Assembly (NCBI GenBank): GCA_934402125.1
Contig: CAKRTY010000009.1
Coordinates: 1-14,701, forward strand
DNA length: 14,701 nucleotides
Direction: 5' to 3'
Origin: an uncultured Anaerosacchariphilus sp.
GTDB taxonomy: Bacteria; Bacillota; Clostridia; Lachnospirales; Lachnospiraceae
Every line of letters begins with the position of its first letter. Positions within the stretch are counted from its first letter, which is position 1. The translations under genes and the position numbers were made by a program. Positions 1 through 7,032 of the stretch are shown here, piece after piece. The notes under the pieces were generated by a model. That model did not search any database. It saw nothing but the letters and a program-made list of their open reading frames with translations, and was not told where the DNA came from.

Positions 1-1
1 G

Positions 2-313
2 AACGAAGAACTGCAGGATCCGGCTGGCGTCTACATCCAAAGCACCGGCTCCTGCCTGAAGCACGCCTCTGGTGGTCGCTTTCCCCTGAACCTGACCAAC
101 CGCTTCGTCCACCTATTTGATGGTGAAAACGACGGTCTGGTAGGGGAAGCTTCCTTCCGCTGGGGTGAAGCATACACCTACCTGACTGCCCCCGGCCACC
201 GCGGTATTTCTCATGGAGACATGATTGATCTGAACCGGGAGAATATCGAAGGGTTTGATGTGCGTGAATTTTATGTAAACCTGGTGAAGGGGTTAAAAGA
301 AAAAGGATTTTAA
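2..313 (+). CDS. C-terminal part of a lipase-like alpha/beta hydrolase (5' end outside window)
   Basis: The last 103 codons of a gene whose start lies before the window; the frame is open from base 2 to the TAA at 311-313. The fragment resembles the C-terminal end of triacylglycerol lipase-like alpha/beta hydrolases. An NDGLVG motif (visible residues 43-48) places Asp44 as the likely catalytic acid, and the GHRGISHGDM stretch (65-74) places His71 as the likely catalytic histidine. The nucleophile serine would be upstream and cannot be seen. Codon choice (many ACC, TTC, CGC, CTG) differs somewhat from the next genes. No convincing terminator follows it; instead the Pho-box array of the next gene overlaps its stop codon. 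The substrate is unknown, and a general esterase is an equally good reading. Confidence 0.7.
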   Translation, partial: NEELQDPAGVYIQSTGSCLKHASGGRFPLNLTNRFVHLFDGENDGLVGEASFRWGEAYTYLTAPGHRGISHGDMIDLNRENIEGFDVREFYVNLVKGLKEKGF

Positions 314-363
314 CATAAACTTAACATAACCTGCGATCTTCTTTTACCTCTCCTTGATAAGGT
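310..363 (+). promoter_or_regulatory. Pho-box array and probable promoter of the nptA-phoR-phoP operon
   Basis: TTAACA occurs at 310-315 and again at 321-326, exactly 11 bp apart. The third 11-bp slot (332-337) is degenerate and the fourth (343-348) is TTTACC. This fits the Firmicute PhoP box, direct TT(A/T/C)ACA-like repeats with about 5 bp between them. A weak -10-like TAAGGT lies at 358-363, 15 bp after the start of the last unit, the same offset as at pstS. The first unit overlaps the stop codon of the upstream lipase-like gene. The boxes are seen directly; binding by PhoP and the exact start site are inferred. The rest of the gap to the next gene (364-434) is AT-rich and holds only the AGGAGGG ribosome site at about 420-426. 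Confidence 0.7.
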
Positions 364-434
364 GATAACAGAAACAAAAGAAAAAATTAACTTTGAGAAG
401 TTATCATGAATGTAATATCAGGAGGGAGTAGAAT

Positions 435-2087
435 ATGCAACATGTAGAAATGCTGTTTCGTTTTATTGGCGGTCTGGGTATGTTCCTGTACGGCATGAAT
501 GTCATGGCGGACGGACTGCAGAAATCCGCGGGCGATAAGATGAAGCATTTACTGGAGTTCCTGACCAGAAACCGTCTGATGGGAATACTGGTGGGAGCAG
601 GAGTGACCGCCATTATCCAGAGCAGCTCGGCCACCACGGTTATGGTAGTCGGTTTTGTAAACGCAGGGCTCATGAACCTGACCCAGGCGGTAGGCGTCAT
701 CATGGGCGCCAATATCGGTACGACGGTGACGGCCTGGCTGGTGTCCATGAGTGAATGGGGCGCTTTTCTGAAGCCGGAATTTTTTGCTCCGCTTCTGATT
801 GGAATCGGTGCTTTTATGTTGCTGTTTTCTAAAAAGGAAAAAATCGTGGATGTGAGCGAAATCCTGGTCGGCTTCGGCGTACTGTTTATCGGACTGAATT
901 TTATGTCTGGCGCAATTACCCCTTACCGGGACGCGCCGATTTTCTCCGAGGCCTTCCGGGTACTGGGCCGGAATCCTATTTTGGGTATGCTGGCCGGCCT
1001 GGCGGTTACGGCTCTGATTCAGAGCTCTTCCGCATCGGTGGGTATTCTGCAGACGCTGGCGGCCAACGGCCTGGTCAACTGGAGCTCGGCGATATTTATT
1101 ACCCTGGGACAGAATATCGGTACCTGTGTAACTGCGCTGCTGTCCAGTCTGGGTGCCCACAAAACCGCGAAGCGGGCGGCGGTGATCCATTTCCTTTTTA
1201 ATACCATCGGCGCAATTGTATTCGGCCTTCTGATGTTTGTGGTCTTTACCATCAATAAGGCCTGGGCGTCTTCAGAAATTAACAGTGTGGGAATTTCCAT
1301 GTTCCATACCTTCTTTAATGTAACGAATACCCTTCTTCTTTATCCCTTCGGCAATCTTCTGGTGAAGCTGTCCGGAATGATTGTGAAGGACGACGGGGAG
1401 GAGGAGCAGGCGGAGGAGGCCTTCGAGCTTCCCCATATCGAGTCCCGTTTTCTGGAGACTCCGTCCTTTGCGGTAGAGGGCGCCCTGAAGGAAACCGTCC
1501 GCATGGGCGAACTGGCGATTGCTCACGTGGAACTTGTATTTGACGCCATTCGGACCGGAAGCCAGAAACGGGTTGACAAGGCAGTTCGCTTAGAGCAGAA
1601 TATGAATGAGTACGAGAAAAGGATGACAGAATATCTGACGGAAATCAGCAAAGGCTCCCTGACGGATCACCAGCGTCTGATTATCAATAATCTGTTTTAT
1701 ACGGTCAGCGACATGGAACGGATCAGCGACCACTGCGACAATCTGGCAGAGCTGACCCAGAATATGATTCGCGACGGCCTGCATTTTTCTATAGAAGCCA
1801 TGCATGATTTTGAGGAGATTGCGGAGCTGACGGTAGACGCGGTGAAGGCGGCTGTACTGGCCCGGGAGACCGAGAAAATGGCCTATGTGCAGCAGGTGAT
1901 TCAGATTGAGGATGAGATAGACGATCTGGAGGAGGATTTAAGGACCCAGCATATCAACCGTCTGGCCCGGAATCAGTGCTCAGCGGCCAGGGGCGCGATT
2001 TTTTTGGATATGCTCAGCAATATTGAGCGGATTTCTGATCATGCAAATAACATTGTGGAATATGTGGCAGATGAAAAAGAGGGATAA
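435..2087 (+). CDS. nptA: Na+/phosphate cotransporter (NptA/YjbB type) with C-terminal PhoU-like domain
   Basis: A 550-residue membrane carrier of the Na/Pi cotransporter family, expected to move inorganic phosphate across the cytoplasmic membrane with sodium. The membrane half contains the family's inverted duplication: QSSSATT at residues 62-68 with GANIGTTVTA at 91-100, then QSSSASV at 196-202 with GQNIGTCVTA at 225-234. Several hydrophobic helices lie between about residues 5 and 315. An acidic linker (about 318-330) leads to a cytoplasmic all-helical PhoU-like domain (about 345-545) with paired ERISDH motifs at 428-433 and 531-536. The ATG at 435 follows a strong AGGAGGG. The kinase gene starts 2 nt after its stop, so the two are probably translationally coupled. 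The Pho boxes upstream suggest induction by phosphate starvation. Some members of the family export phosphate, so direction is uncertain; the symbol is by family resemblance. Confidence 0.88.
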   Translation: MQHVEMLFRFIGGLGMFLYGMNVMADGLQKSAGDKMKHLLEFLTRNRLMGILVGAGVTAIIQSSSATTVMVVGFVNAGLMNLTQAVGVIMGANIGTTVTAWLVSMSEWGAFLKPEFFAPLLIGIGAFMLLFSKKEKIVDVSEILVGFGVLFIGLNFMSGAITPYRDAPIFSEAFRVLGRNPILGMLAGLAVTALIQSSSASVGILQTLAANGLVNWSSAIFITLGQNIGTCVTALLSSLGAHKTAKRAAVIHFLFNTIGAIVFGLLMFVVFTINKAWASSEINSVGISMFHTFFNVTNTLLLYPFGNLLVKLSGMIVKDDGEEEQAEEAFELPHIESRFLETPSFAVEGALKETVRMGELAIAHVELVFDAIRTGSQKRVDKAVRLEQNMNEYEKRMTEYLTEISKGSLTDHQRLIINNLFYTVSDMERISDHCDNLAELTQNMIRDGLHFSIEAMHDFEEIAELTVDAVKAAVLARETEKMAYVQQVIQIEDEIDDLEEDLRTQHINRLARNQCSAARGAIFLDMLSNIERISDHANNIVEYVADEKEG

Positions 2088-2089
2088 CG

Positions 2090-3337
2090 GTGAAGAAGAA
2101 AGTTCTGATAGGCTACATTGTTGCGGCAATTATCGCGTTAGTTGCGTTTGAATACGCATTTTGGACAAATGGCTTCAGCTATCTGGAGCATCAGAGCGAG
2201 AAAAGCTATCTGACCCAGGCAGAAATGCTGCGGGATTTGTTTCAGGCGGAGGATGTGGCCGGGAAAAACGGCTATGAGCAGTTTGCGGAGAATTACGCGA
2301 AAGCCTACAATATCCGGATTACCATTATAGATTCTGAGGGCAATGTACTGGGAGAGTCCCAGGGAGCCGGCCAGTTGATGAGCAATCATCTGAACCGGGA
2401 AGAGGTGCAGAAGGCCCTGGATGGGCAGAGCAACAGCCTGATTCGGAAATCCGATACCTTCGATGTGGACTACTGTTACTGCGCGGTGCCGGTGGACTGC
2501 GGTGATTTTCACGGCGTCATGCGTGTGGCCCTGCCTTTAAGTGAATTGAAAAATATGGACAATGAATTTGTCCGTTCCACGGTTCTGGTAACCCTGGTGC
2601 TTCTGGTTGTGGTATTTTTCCTGGGCGCTTATTTCCGGAAATATGTGCAGGCCATGAAGAAGGTGGAAAATATGCGGCGGGAATTCGTGTCCAATGTGAC
2701 CCATGAGCTGAAGACGCCGCTGACCTCTATCCGGGGCTTTGTGGAAACCCTGAAGGACGGAGCCATTGAGGATCCGAAGATGGCCCACAGATTTCTGGAT
2801 ATCATTGACATTGAGACGGAGCGGCTGAGCCATCTCATCAGCGATACCCTGCTGTTGTCCGAGATTGAGAGCAAGCAGGATACCAACCGGGAGCCCTGCG
2901 ACGTCAACGCAGTGATCGCCGAGGTGGTGGAGCTTCTGCAGCCCAAGGTTAAGGAGCATGTCCGCCTGATTTTCCAGCCGGATCCGACGCTGAAGCCCTA
3001 TAACTGCAACCGGGACCGGATCAAGCAGCTGCTGATCAATCTGGTAGACAACGGTCTGAAGGCCACGGAATTCGGCGCTGTTACTGTCAGATGCCGCACC
3101 ATGGGAAATGAACTGGTGCTGGAAATCTCGGATACGGGTATCGGAATGGAGGAGGAGCAGCTGGAGCGGATTTTCGAACGCTTCTACCGGGTCGATAAGG
3201 GACGTTCCAAGGCCCAGGGCGGTACCGGACTGGGCCTGTCCATTGTGAAGCATATCGTGGAGCTGTATCACGGAACCGTTCATGTGACCAGCAAACCGGG
3301 CGTAGGTACGGAATTTACAGTGAAGCTGCCGTATTAA
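2090..3337 (+). CDS. phoR: PhoR-type phosphate-response sensor histidine kinase
   Basis: A 415-residue membrane histidine kinase, the likely partner of the response regulator downstream. Order: TM1 (about 5-25), an extracytoplasmic PAS-like sensor region (about 27-160, with the IDSEGNVLGES strand at 80-90), TM2 (about 163-182), an H-box with phosphoacceptor His205 (THELKTP), an N-box with Asn321, the G1 box DTGIG (348-352) and the G2 box GGTGLGLS (377-384). Only about 22 residues separate TM2 from His205, so there is no room for the cytoplasmic HAMP and PAS domains usual in PhoR. The sensor region has Cys129, Cys131 and Cys137. The start is GTG at 2090, two bases after the nptA stop, with AGAGGG upstream inside the nptA end. 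Kinase activity is clear; phosphate signalling is inferred from context, as WalK-like or VicK-like kinases look similar. Confidence 0.87.
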   Translation: MKKKVLIGYIVAAIIALVAFEYAFWTNGFSYLEHQSEKSYLTQAEMLRDLFQAEDVAGKNGYEQFAENYAKAYNIRITIIDSEGNVLGESQGAGQLMSNHLNREEVQKALDGQSNSLIRKSDTFDVDYCYCAVPVDCGDFHGVMRVALPLSELKNMDNEFVRSTVLVTLVLLVVVFFLGAYFRKYVQAMKKVENMRREFVSNVTHELKTPLTSIRGFVETLKDGAIEDPKMAHRFLDIIDIETERLSHLISDTLLLSEIESKQDTNREPCDVNAVIAEVVELLQPKVKEHVRLIFQPDPTLKPYNCNRDRIKQLLINLVDNGLKATEFGAVTVRCRTMGNELVLEISDTGIGMEEEQLERIFERFYRVDKGRSKAQGGTGLGLSIVKHIVELYHGTVHVTSKPGVGTEFTVKLPY

Positions 3338-3360
3338 AAAGATGATAGAAGTATTGGAAG

Positions 3361-3375
3361 GCAATGAATCATTGC
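3361..3375 (+). repeat. Perfect inverted repeat just before the response-regulator ribosome site
   Basis: GCAATGA and TCATTGC flank a single A, giving a 15-bp perfect palindrome. As RNA it could form a 5-bp stem (3361-3365 with 3371-3375) with a GAATC loop. It ends 2 nt before the GAGGAG ribosome site of the response regulator, so it could influence that gene's translation. Function is not shown. Confidence 0.5.
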
Positions 3376-3387
3376 AGAGGAGATATC

Positions 3388-4086
3388 ATGGCAAAAAAAG
3401 TCATATTAACCATAGATGATGAAGAACATATCCTGGATCTGTTGGAGTATAATCTGGAAAAAAATGGATACGAAGTTCTGCGGGCTGAGACCGGAGAAAA
3501 GGGACTGGCGATTCTGAAAACCATGCAGGTAGATCTGGTGCTGCTGGATTATATGCTGCCCGGTATGGACGGGATTGAGGTGCTGAAAAGCCTGCGGGCA
3601 GACAAAAACTTGTCCGCTATGCCGGTGATTATGCTGACCGCCAAGGGCGAGGAAATTGACAAGGTTCTGGGACTGGAGATGGGCGCCGACGATTATATCA
3701 GCAAGCCCTTCGGTATCCGGGAGCTGCTGGCCCGGGTGAAGGCTCTGCTTCGCAGAAGCTCCCTGGAAAAAATCGAGTCGGAACCGGAGGATAAGATCAC
3801 AGCGGGAGACCTGATCATTAACAATACCTCCCGGGAGGTCTATATGGAAGGAAAGCCGGTATTCCTGTCCCTGAAGGAATTTGAGCTTCTCTACCTTCTT
3901 GCCAGCCACCGCAACCGGGTATTTACCCGGGAGCAGCTTCTGGAGCTGATCTGGGGGTATGAATATTCCGGAGAAACCCGGACCGTAGACGTCCATGTGC
4001 GGAATCTCCGCAAGAAGATCGAAAAGGATCCGGATCATCCCCAGTTTATTCAGACCGTGCGCGGTATGGGTTACAAATTTGTCTGA
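3388..4086 (+). CDS. phoP: PhoP/PhoB-type response regulator (OmpR family)
   Basis: A 232-residue two-component response regulator. The receiver domain (about 3-120) has the acidic pair Asp10/Asp11, phosphoacceptor Asp54 in LLDYMLPGMDG, Thr84 and Lys106 (SKPF). The OmpR-type winged-helix DNA-binding domain (about 135-232) carries the recognition-helix stretch TRTVDVHVRNLRKKIE and ends with the typical GMGYKFV. I chose the ATG at 3388 because it gives the family-typical N-terminus MAKKVILTIDDE and sits 7 nt after GAGGAG. An in-frame ATG at 3364 would add eight unlikely residues and lies inside a palindrome. It follows the kinase by 50 nt. Expected role: phosphorylated by the kinase, it binds Pho boxes such as those at 310 and 4168 and activates transcription. 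The kinase-then-regulator order is the reverse of the usual phoP-phoR. Confidence 0.88.
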   Translation: MAKKVILTIDDEEHILDLLEYNLEKNGYEVLRAETGEKGLAILKTMQVDLVLLDYMLPGMDGIEVLKSLRADKNLSAMPVIMLTAKGEEIDKVLGLEMGADDYISKPFGIRELLARVKALLRRSSLEKIESEPEDKITAGDLIINNTSREVYMEGKPVFLSLKEFELLYLLASHRNRVFTREQLLELIWGYEYSGETRTVDVHVRNLRKKIEKDPDHPQFIQTVRGMGYKFV

Positions 4087-4103
4087 ATGATAATTTCATA
4101 AAC

Positions 4104-4118
4104 TCTTCAGTCTGAAGA
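4104..4118 (+). repeat. Short perfect inverted repeat upstream of the terminator
   Basis: TCTTCAG and CTGAAGA flank a single T. Its right arm overlaps the first copy of the terminator's 5' arm (4116-4125), so pairing here would compete with the larger alternative hairpin. It may also be fortuitous. Confidence 0.35.
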
Positions 4119-4158
4119 ATCCTGCTTAGAATCCTGTTTGGCAGGATTCTATTTTTTT
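4116..4158 (+). terminator. Intrinsic terminator of the nptA-phoR-phoP operon, with two alternative 5' arms
   Basis: AGAATCCTG (4128-4136) pairs with CAGGATTCT (4142-4150) around a 5-nt loop and is followed by A and seven T (4151-4158), a classic Rho-independent terminator. A second copy of the 5' arm, AGAATCCTGC at 4116-4125, could instead pair over 10 bp with 4141-4150 using a 15-nt loop. It separates the regulatory operon from the pst operon. Confidence 0.85.
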
Positions 4159-4167
4159 GCAAAAACC

Positions 4168-4233
4168 CTTACACCCTCTTTACAGACACTTTACGAAACC
4201 TGGCTTTTACCCTTTACATTGGCAGACTAAGAT
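4168..4233 (+). promoter_or_regulatory. Pho-box array and promoter of the pst operon
   Basis: CTTACA (4168-4173), TTTACA (4179-4184) and TTTACG (4190-4195) repeat exactly every 11 bp. The next slot (4201-4206) is degenerate, and TTTACA follows at 4213-4218. A -10-like TAAGAT lies at 4228-4233, 15 bp after the start of the last unit, which would place the transcript start near 4240. This matches the Firmicute PhoP-box pattern and mirrors the nptA promoter in spacing, including the degenerate slot. PhoP activation under phosphate starvation is inferred from the motif and the pst context. Confidence 0.8.
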
Positions 4234-4241
4234 AGTAATCA

Positions 4242-4311
4242 CAGGGCGGGCAAGAGAAACCAAACGCCCTGGAGAAGAAAAGAGAGAAGAGGCCGGAAAC
4301 GTTCACCCGGC
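4242..4311 (+). promoter_or_regulatory. Hairpin-rich 5' leader of the pst transcript
   Basis: CAGGGCG (4242-4248) can pair with CGCCCTG (4265-4271). GCCGG (4292-4296) can pair with CCGGC (4307-4311). The first hairpin would begin within a few bases of the predicted 5' end, the second just before the AAGGAG ribosome site of pstS at about 4315-4320. A 5'-terminal stem-loop commonly protects a message from decay, which would suit an abundant binding-protein transcript. No known riboswitch is recognised. Confidence 0.45.
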
Positions 4312-4328
4312 GAAAAGGAGAAAACATT

Positions 4329-5276
4329 ATGAAAAAGAAAACAGTTAGCTTATTGATGACCATGGCACTTACAGCAGCAATGCTGGCAGGCTGCGGAAGC
4401 TCTGAGACCGCAGATACCACAGCGGCTGCGGATACCACGGCTGAGGCAGAGGATACTGCGGCAGCGGCAGATACAGCAACAGCAGATTTCGACACCGACG
4501 AGGATATCTCCGTATACTCCCGTGAGGACGGTTCCGGTACCAGAGGCGCATTCATCGAGCTGTTCGGCGTAGAAGAGAAGGACGCCAACGGAGAAAAGAT
4601 TGACAACACCACCGAGGACGCAACCATCACCAACAATACTTCCGTTATGATGACCGGCGTGGCAGGCGATGATTACGCAATCGGATACGTATCCTTAGGC
4701 TCCCTGAATGATACTGTAAAGGCACTGAAGATTGACGGCGTAGAACCCACCGTAGAAAATATCAAGAGCGACAGCTACAAGGTATACAGACCCTTCAACA
4801 TCGCAACCAAGGGCGAGGTAAGCGAGGCTGCGCAGGATTTCATCGATTATATCCTGAGCGCAGAGGGACAGCAGATTGTAAGCGATGAAGGATACATCAC
4901 CATCGACGACGCGGCTCCGGCATTCGCAGGCGGCCAGGCAAGCGGCAGCGTGACAGTAGCAGGTTCCTCCTCCGTATCTCCGGTGATGGAGAAGCTGGCA
5001 GAGGCTTATATGAAGCTGAACAGCAATGTGAAGATTGAGATTCAGACCAGTGATTCTACTACAGGTATGACATCCGCTATCGACGGCGTATGCGACATCG
5101 GAATGGCTTCCAGAGAACTGAAGGACACAGAGGCCGAGAAGCTTACCGCAACGGTTATCGCACAGGATGGTATCGCGGTAGTTGTGAATAACAACAACCC
5201 CATCGACAACCTGACCAAAGACCAGGTAAAGAGCATTTACGTAGGCGAGACTACTTCCTGGAGCGAGGTAGAGTAA
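4329..5276 (+). CDS. pstS: Circularly permuted phosphate-binding lipoprotein PstS
   Basis: A 315-residue lipoprotein that should capture phosphate outside the membrane and deliver it to PstCA. The signal peptide ends in the lipobox LAGC with Cys22 as the lipidated residue, followed by an Ala/Thr/Asp-rich tether (about 23-57). Ordinary PstS starts with the G-S-S/T strand and reaches SR-GSGTR in its second half. Here SREDGSGTRGAF comes first (64-75), then AIGYVSLGSL (117-126), ALKIDGVEPTVEN (132-144) and the usual C-terminal EGYI (187-190). After a linker (about 192-206) come VAGSSSVSP (210-218), IGMASRE (257-263) and ETTSW-SEVE, where the protein stops. All usual ligand motifs are present, so function is probably kept. 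The ATG follows AAGGAG at 4315-4320. The Pho boxes and downstream pstCAB-phoU support the role. Ala codons lean to GCA compared with pstC, perhaps reflecting high expression. Confidence 0.9.
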   Translation: MKKKTVSLLMTMALTAAMLAGCGSSETADTTAAADTTAEAEDTAAAADTATADFDTDEDISVYSREDGSGTRGAFIELFGVEEKDANGEKIDNTTEDATITNNTSVMMTGVAGDDYAIGYVSLGSLNDTVKALKIDGVEPTVENIKSDSYKVYRPFNIATKGEVSEAAQDFIDYILSAEGQQIVSDEGYITIDDAAPAFAGGQASGSVTVAGSSSVSPVMEKLAEAYMKLNSNVKIEIQTSDSTTGMTSAIDGVCDIGMASRELKDTEAEKLTATVIAQDGIAVVVNNNNPIDNLTKDQVKSIYVGETTSWSEVE

Positions 5277-5295
5277 GCAAAAGAGGGCAAATGAT

Positions 5296-6171
5296 ATGAA
5301 ACAGGCGGCTTGGAAAGCGCGTATCAAGGAAGTATTTATGCAGGCGGTGTTCTTCATAGCCGCCTGCGCCTCTATTCTGGCAGTAATACTCATTTGTGTA
5401 TTTCTGTTTGCCAACGGACTTCCGGCCATCGGAAAAATCGGACCGATGGAGTTCCTGCTGGGAACCAGATGGAAGCCGGGCAACAACATTTTCGGAATCC
5501 TGCCCTTTATCCTGGGCAGTATCTATGTGACAGCGGGAGCGATTCTCATCGGAGTTCCCATCGGAATCCTGACCTCGATTTTCATGGCGTATTACTGCCC
5601 GAAGAAAATCTACCGTCCCCTGAAGGCAGCTACCGAGCTGCTGGCCGGAATCCCGTCGGTCGTGTACGGCTTCTTCGGCATGATGGTTCTGGTTCCCCTG
5701 CTCCGGCAGATTCCCCATTGCAAGGGAAATGTAATGCTGACCGCATGCATCCTTCTGGGTATCATGATTCTGCCGACTATCATCGGAACCGCGGAAACGG
5801 CTCTTCGGAGCGTACCGGCCATGTACCATGAGGGAGCGCTGGCACTGGGAGCGACCAAGGAGCGGAGCGTATTTACGGTTATCGTCCCGGCGGCAAAATC
5901 CGGTGTGCTGACTGGAATTGTACTGGGAATCGGCCGGGCCATCGGCGAGACCATGGCAGTTATCATGGTAGCCGGAAATCAGACCAAGATGCCGGAGAGC
6001 CTGTTTAAGGGCGTCCGTACCATGACGGCCAATATCGTCATTGAGATGGGCTACGCCACAGACCTGCACCGGGAAGCTCTGATTGCCACAGCGGTTGTGC
6101 TCTTTGTATTTATTCTGATTATCAACTTAAGCGTATCACTGTTAAGGAGGGGCGGAAATGGAAGCAATTAA
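5296..6171 (+). CDS. pstC: Phosphate ABC transporter permease PstC
   Basis: A 291-residue inner-membrane permease of the PstSCAB importer. It has an N-terminal hydrophobic helix (about 15-38) and further membrane segments at about 65-100, 120-137, 145-170, 203-225 and 262-284. The GIPSVVYGFFG stretch (118-128) is characteristic of Pst permeases. The cytoplasmic EAA-type loop that contacts the ATPase reads EGALALGATK (179-188) and continues to about residue 203, followed by GIGRAIGETMAV (211-222). It starts 19 nt after pstS at an ATG preceded by AGAGGG, and its end overlaps the pstA start by 14 nt, pointing to coupled translation. Length is near normal for the family. Confidence 0.94.
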   Translation: MKQAAWKARIKEVFMQAVFFIAACASILAVILICVFLFANGLPAIGKIGPMEFLLGTRWKPGNNIFGILPFILGSIYVTAGAILIGVPIGILTSIFMAYYCPKKIYRPLKAATELLAGIPSVVYGFFGMMVLVPLLRQIPHCKGNVMLTACILLGIMILPTIIGTAETALRSVPAMYHEGALALGATKERSVFTVIVPAAKSGVLTGIVLGIGRAIGETMAVIMVAGNQTKMPESLFKGVRTMTANIVIEMGYATDLHREALIATAVVLFVFILIINLSVSLLRRGGNGSN

Positions 6172-7030
6172 TAAGCAGACGGCAGGCGATAAGCTCCATG
6201 CTCTGCGGAAGCATCCGGGTTCCCTGATTCTGTTCCTGCTGGTGGTGCTGGCAACATGCGTGACCTTTGCCGTACTGATTTTCCTGATCGCCTACATTCT
6301 GATCCGGGGCGTACCCTATCTGACGCCGGAGCTGTTCTCCCTGCATTATACCTCGGACAACGTATCCCTGATGCCGGCGCTGTTCAACACCATCGAGATG
6401 ATTTTCCTGGCGCTGATTCTGGCGGTTCCCGTAGGTATCTTTTCTGCCATTTATCTGGTGGAATACGCGAAAAAGGGAAATAAATTCGTAGGCGTGGTGC
6501 GGGTAACGGCGGAGACGCTGTCGGGTATTCCTTCTATTGTATATGGCCTGTTTGGTATGTTGTTTTTCGTAACAAAGCTGAAATGGAGCTACTCCATGCT
6601 GGCCGGTGCCTTCACCCTGGCGATTATGATTCTTCCGCTGATTATGCGGACCACGGAGGAAGCACTGATTTCCGTACCGGATTCTTACCGGGAGGGAAGC
6701 TTCGGACTGGGAGCCGGAAAGCTCCGGACCGTCTTTCAGGTGGTACTGCCCAGCGCGATTCCGGGTATCCTGGCAGGTGTGATCCTGGGAATCGGCCGTA
6801 TCGTGGGCGAGACGGCGGCGCTGGTGTATACCTCCGGAACGGTGGCCAAGTATGCGGGAGCCATGGAATCCGGCCGGACCCTGGCTTTACATATGTACGT
6901 GCTGACCAGTGAGGCACTGCATGTGGATCAGGCGTCAGCCACAGCCGTGGTGCTGCTTATCATCGTAATCGGAATTAACGCGTTTTCAGGCTTTATTGCA
7001 AAGAAGCTGGCGAAGAAGACAGGAGAATAG
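6158..7030 (+). CDS. pstA: Phosphate ABC transporter permease PstA
   Basis: A 290-residue second permease, the heterodimer partner of PstC. Membrane helices are visible at about 22-50, 72-103, 122-140, 146-165, 201-225 and 260-282. [12 protein letters not shown] (122-133) matches the equivalent PstC motif. The EAA-type coupling loop is around [11 protein letters not shown] (178-188), followed by [12 protein letters not shown] (211-222). The ATG at 6158 has the strong ribosome site AAGGAGG inside the end of pstC; the 14-nt overlap favours this start. The next gene starts 2 nt after its stop. Confidence 0.94.
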   Translation: MEAINKQTAGDKLHALRKHPGSLILFLLVVLATCVTFAVLIFLIAYILIRGVPYLTPELFSLHYTSDNVSLMPALFNTIEMIFLALILAVPVGIFSAIYLVEYAKKGNKFVGVVRVTAETLSGIPSIVYGLFGMLFFVTKLKWSYSMLAGAFTLAIMILPLIMRTTEEALISVPDSYREGSFGLGAGKLRTVFQVVLPSAIPGILAGVILGIGRIVGETAALVYTSGTVAKYAGAMESGRTLALHMYVLTSEALHVDQASATAVVLLIIVIGINAFSGFIAKKLAKKTGE

Positions 7031-7032
7031 AA

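Noticed and set aside
549..1190. Minus-strand open frame across the cotransporter gene
   Set aside because: Low-complexity Gln/Arg/His-rich antisense shadow with no family features.
3364..3387. Earlier in-frame ATG for the response regulator
   Set aside because: No ribosome site precedes it; the ATG at 3388 has GAGGAG at the right distance and gives the family-typical N-terminus.
4157..4348. 63-codon + strand open frame upstream of pstS
   Set aside because: It covers the Pho boxes, promoter and leader, overlaps the pstS start, has no ribosome site, and would start before the predicted transcript start.
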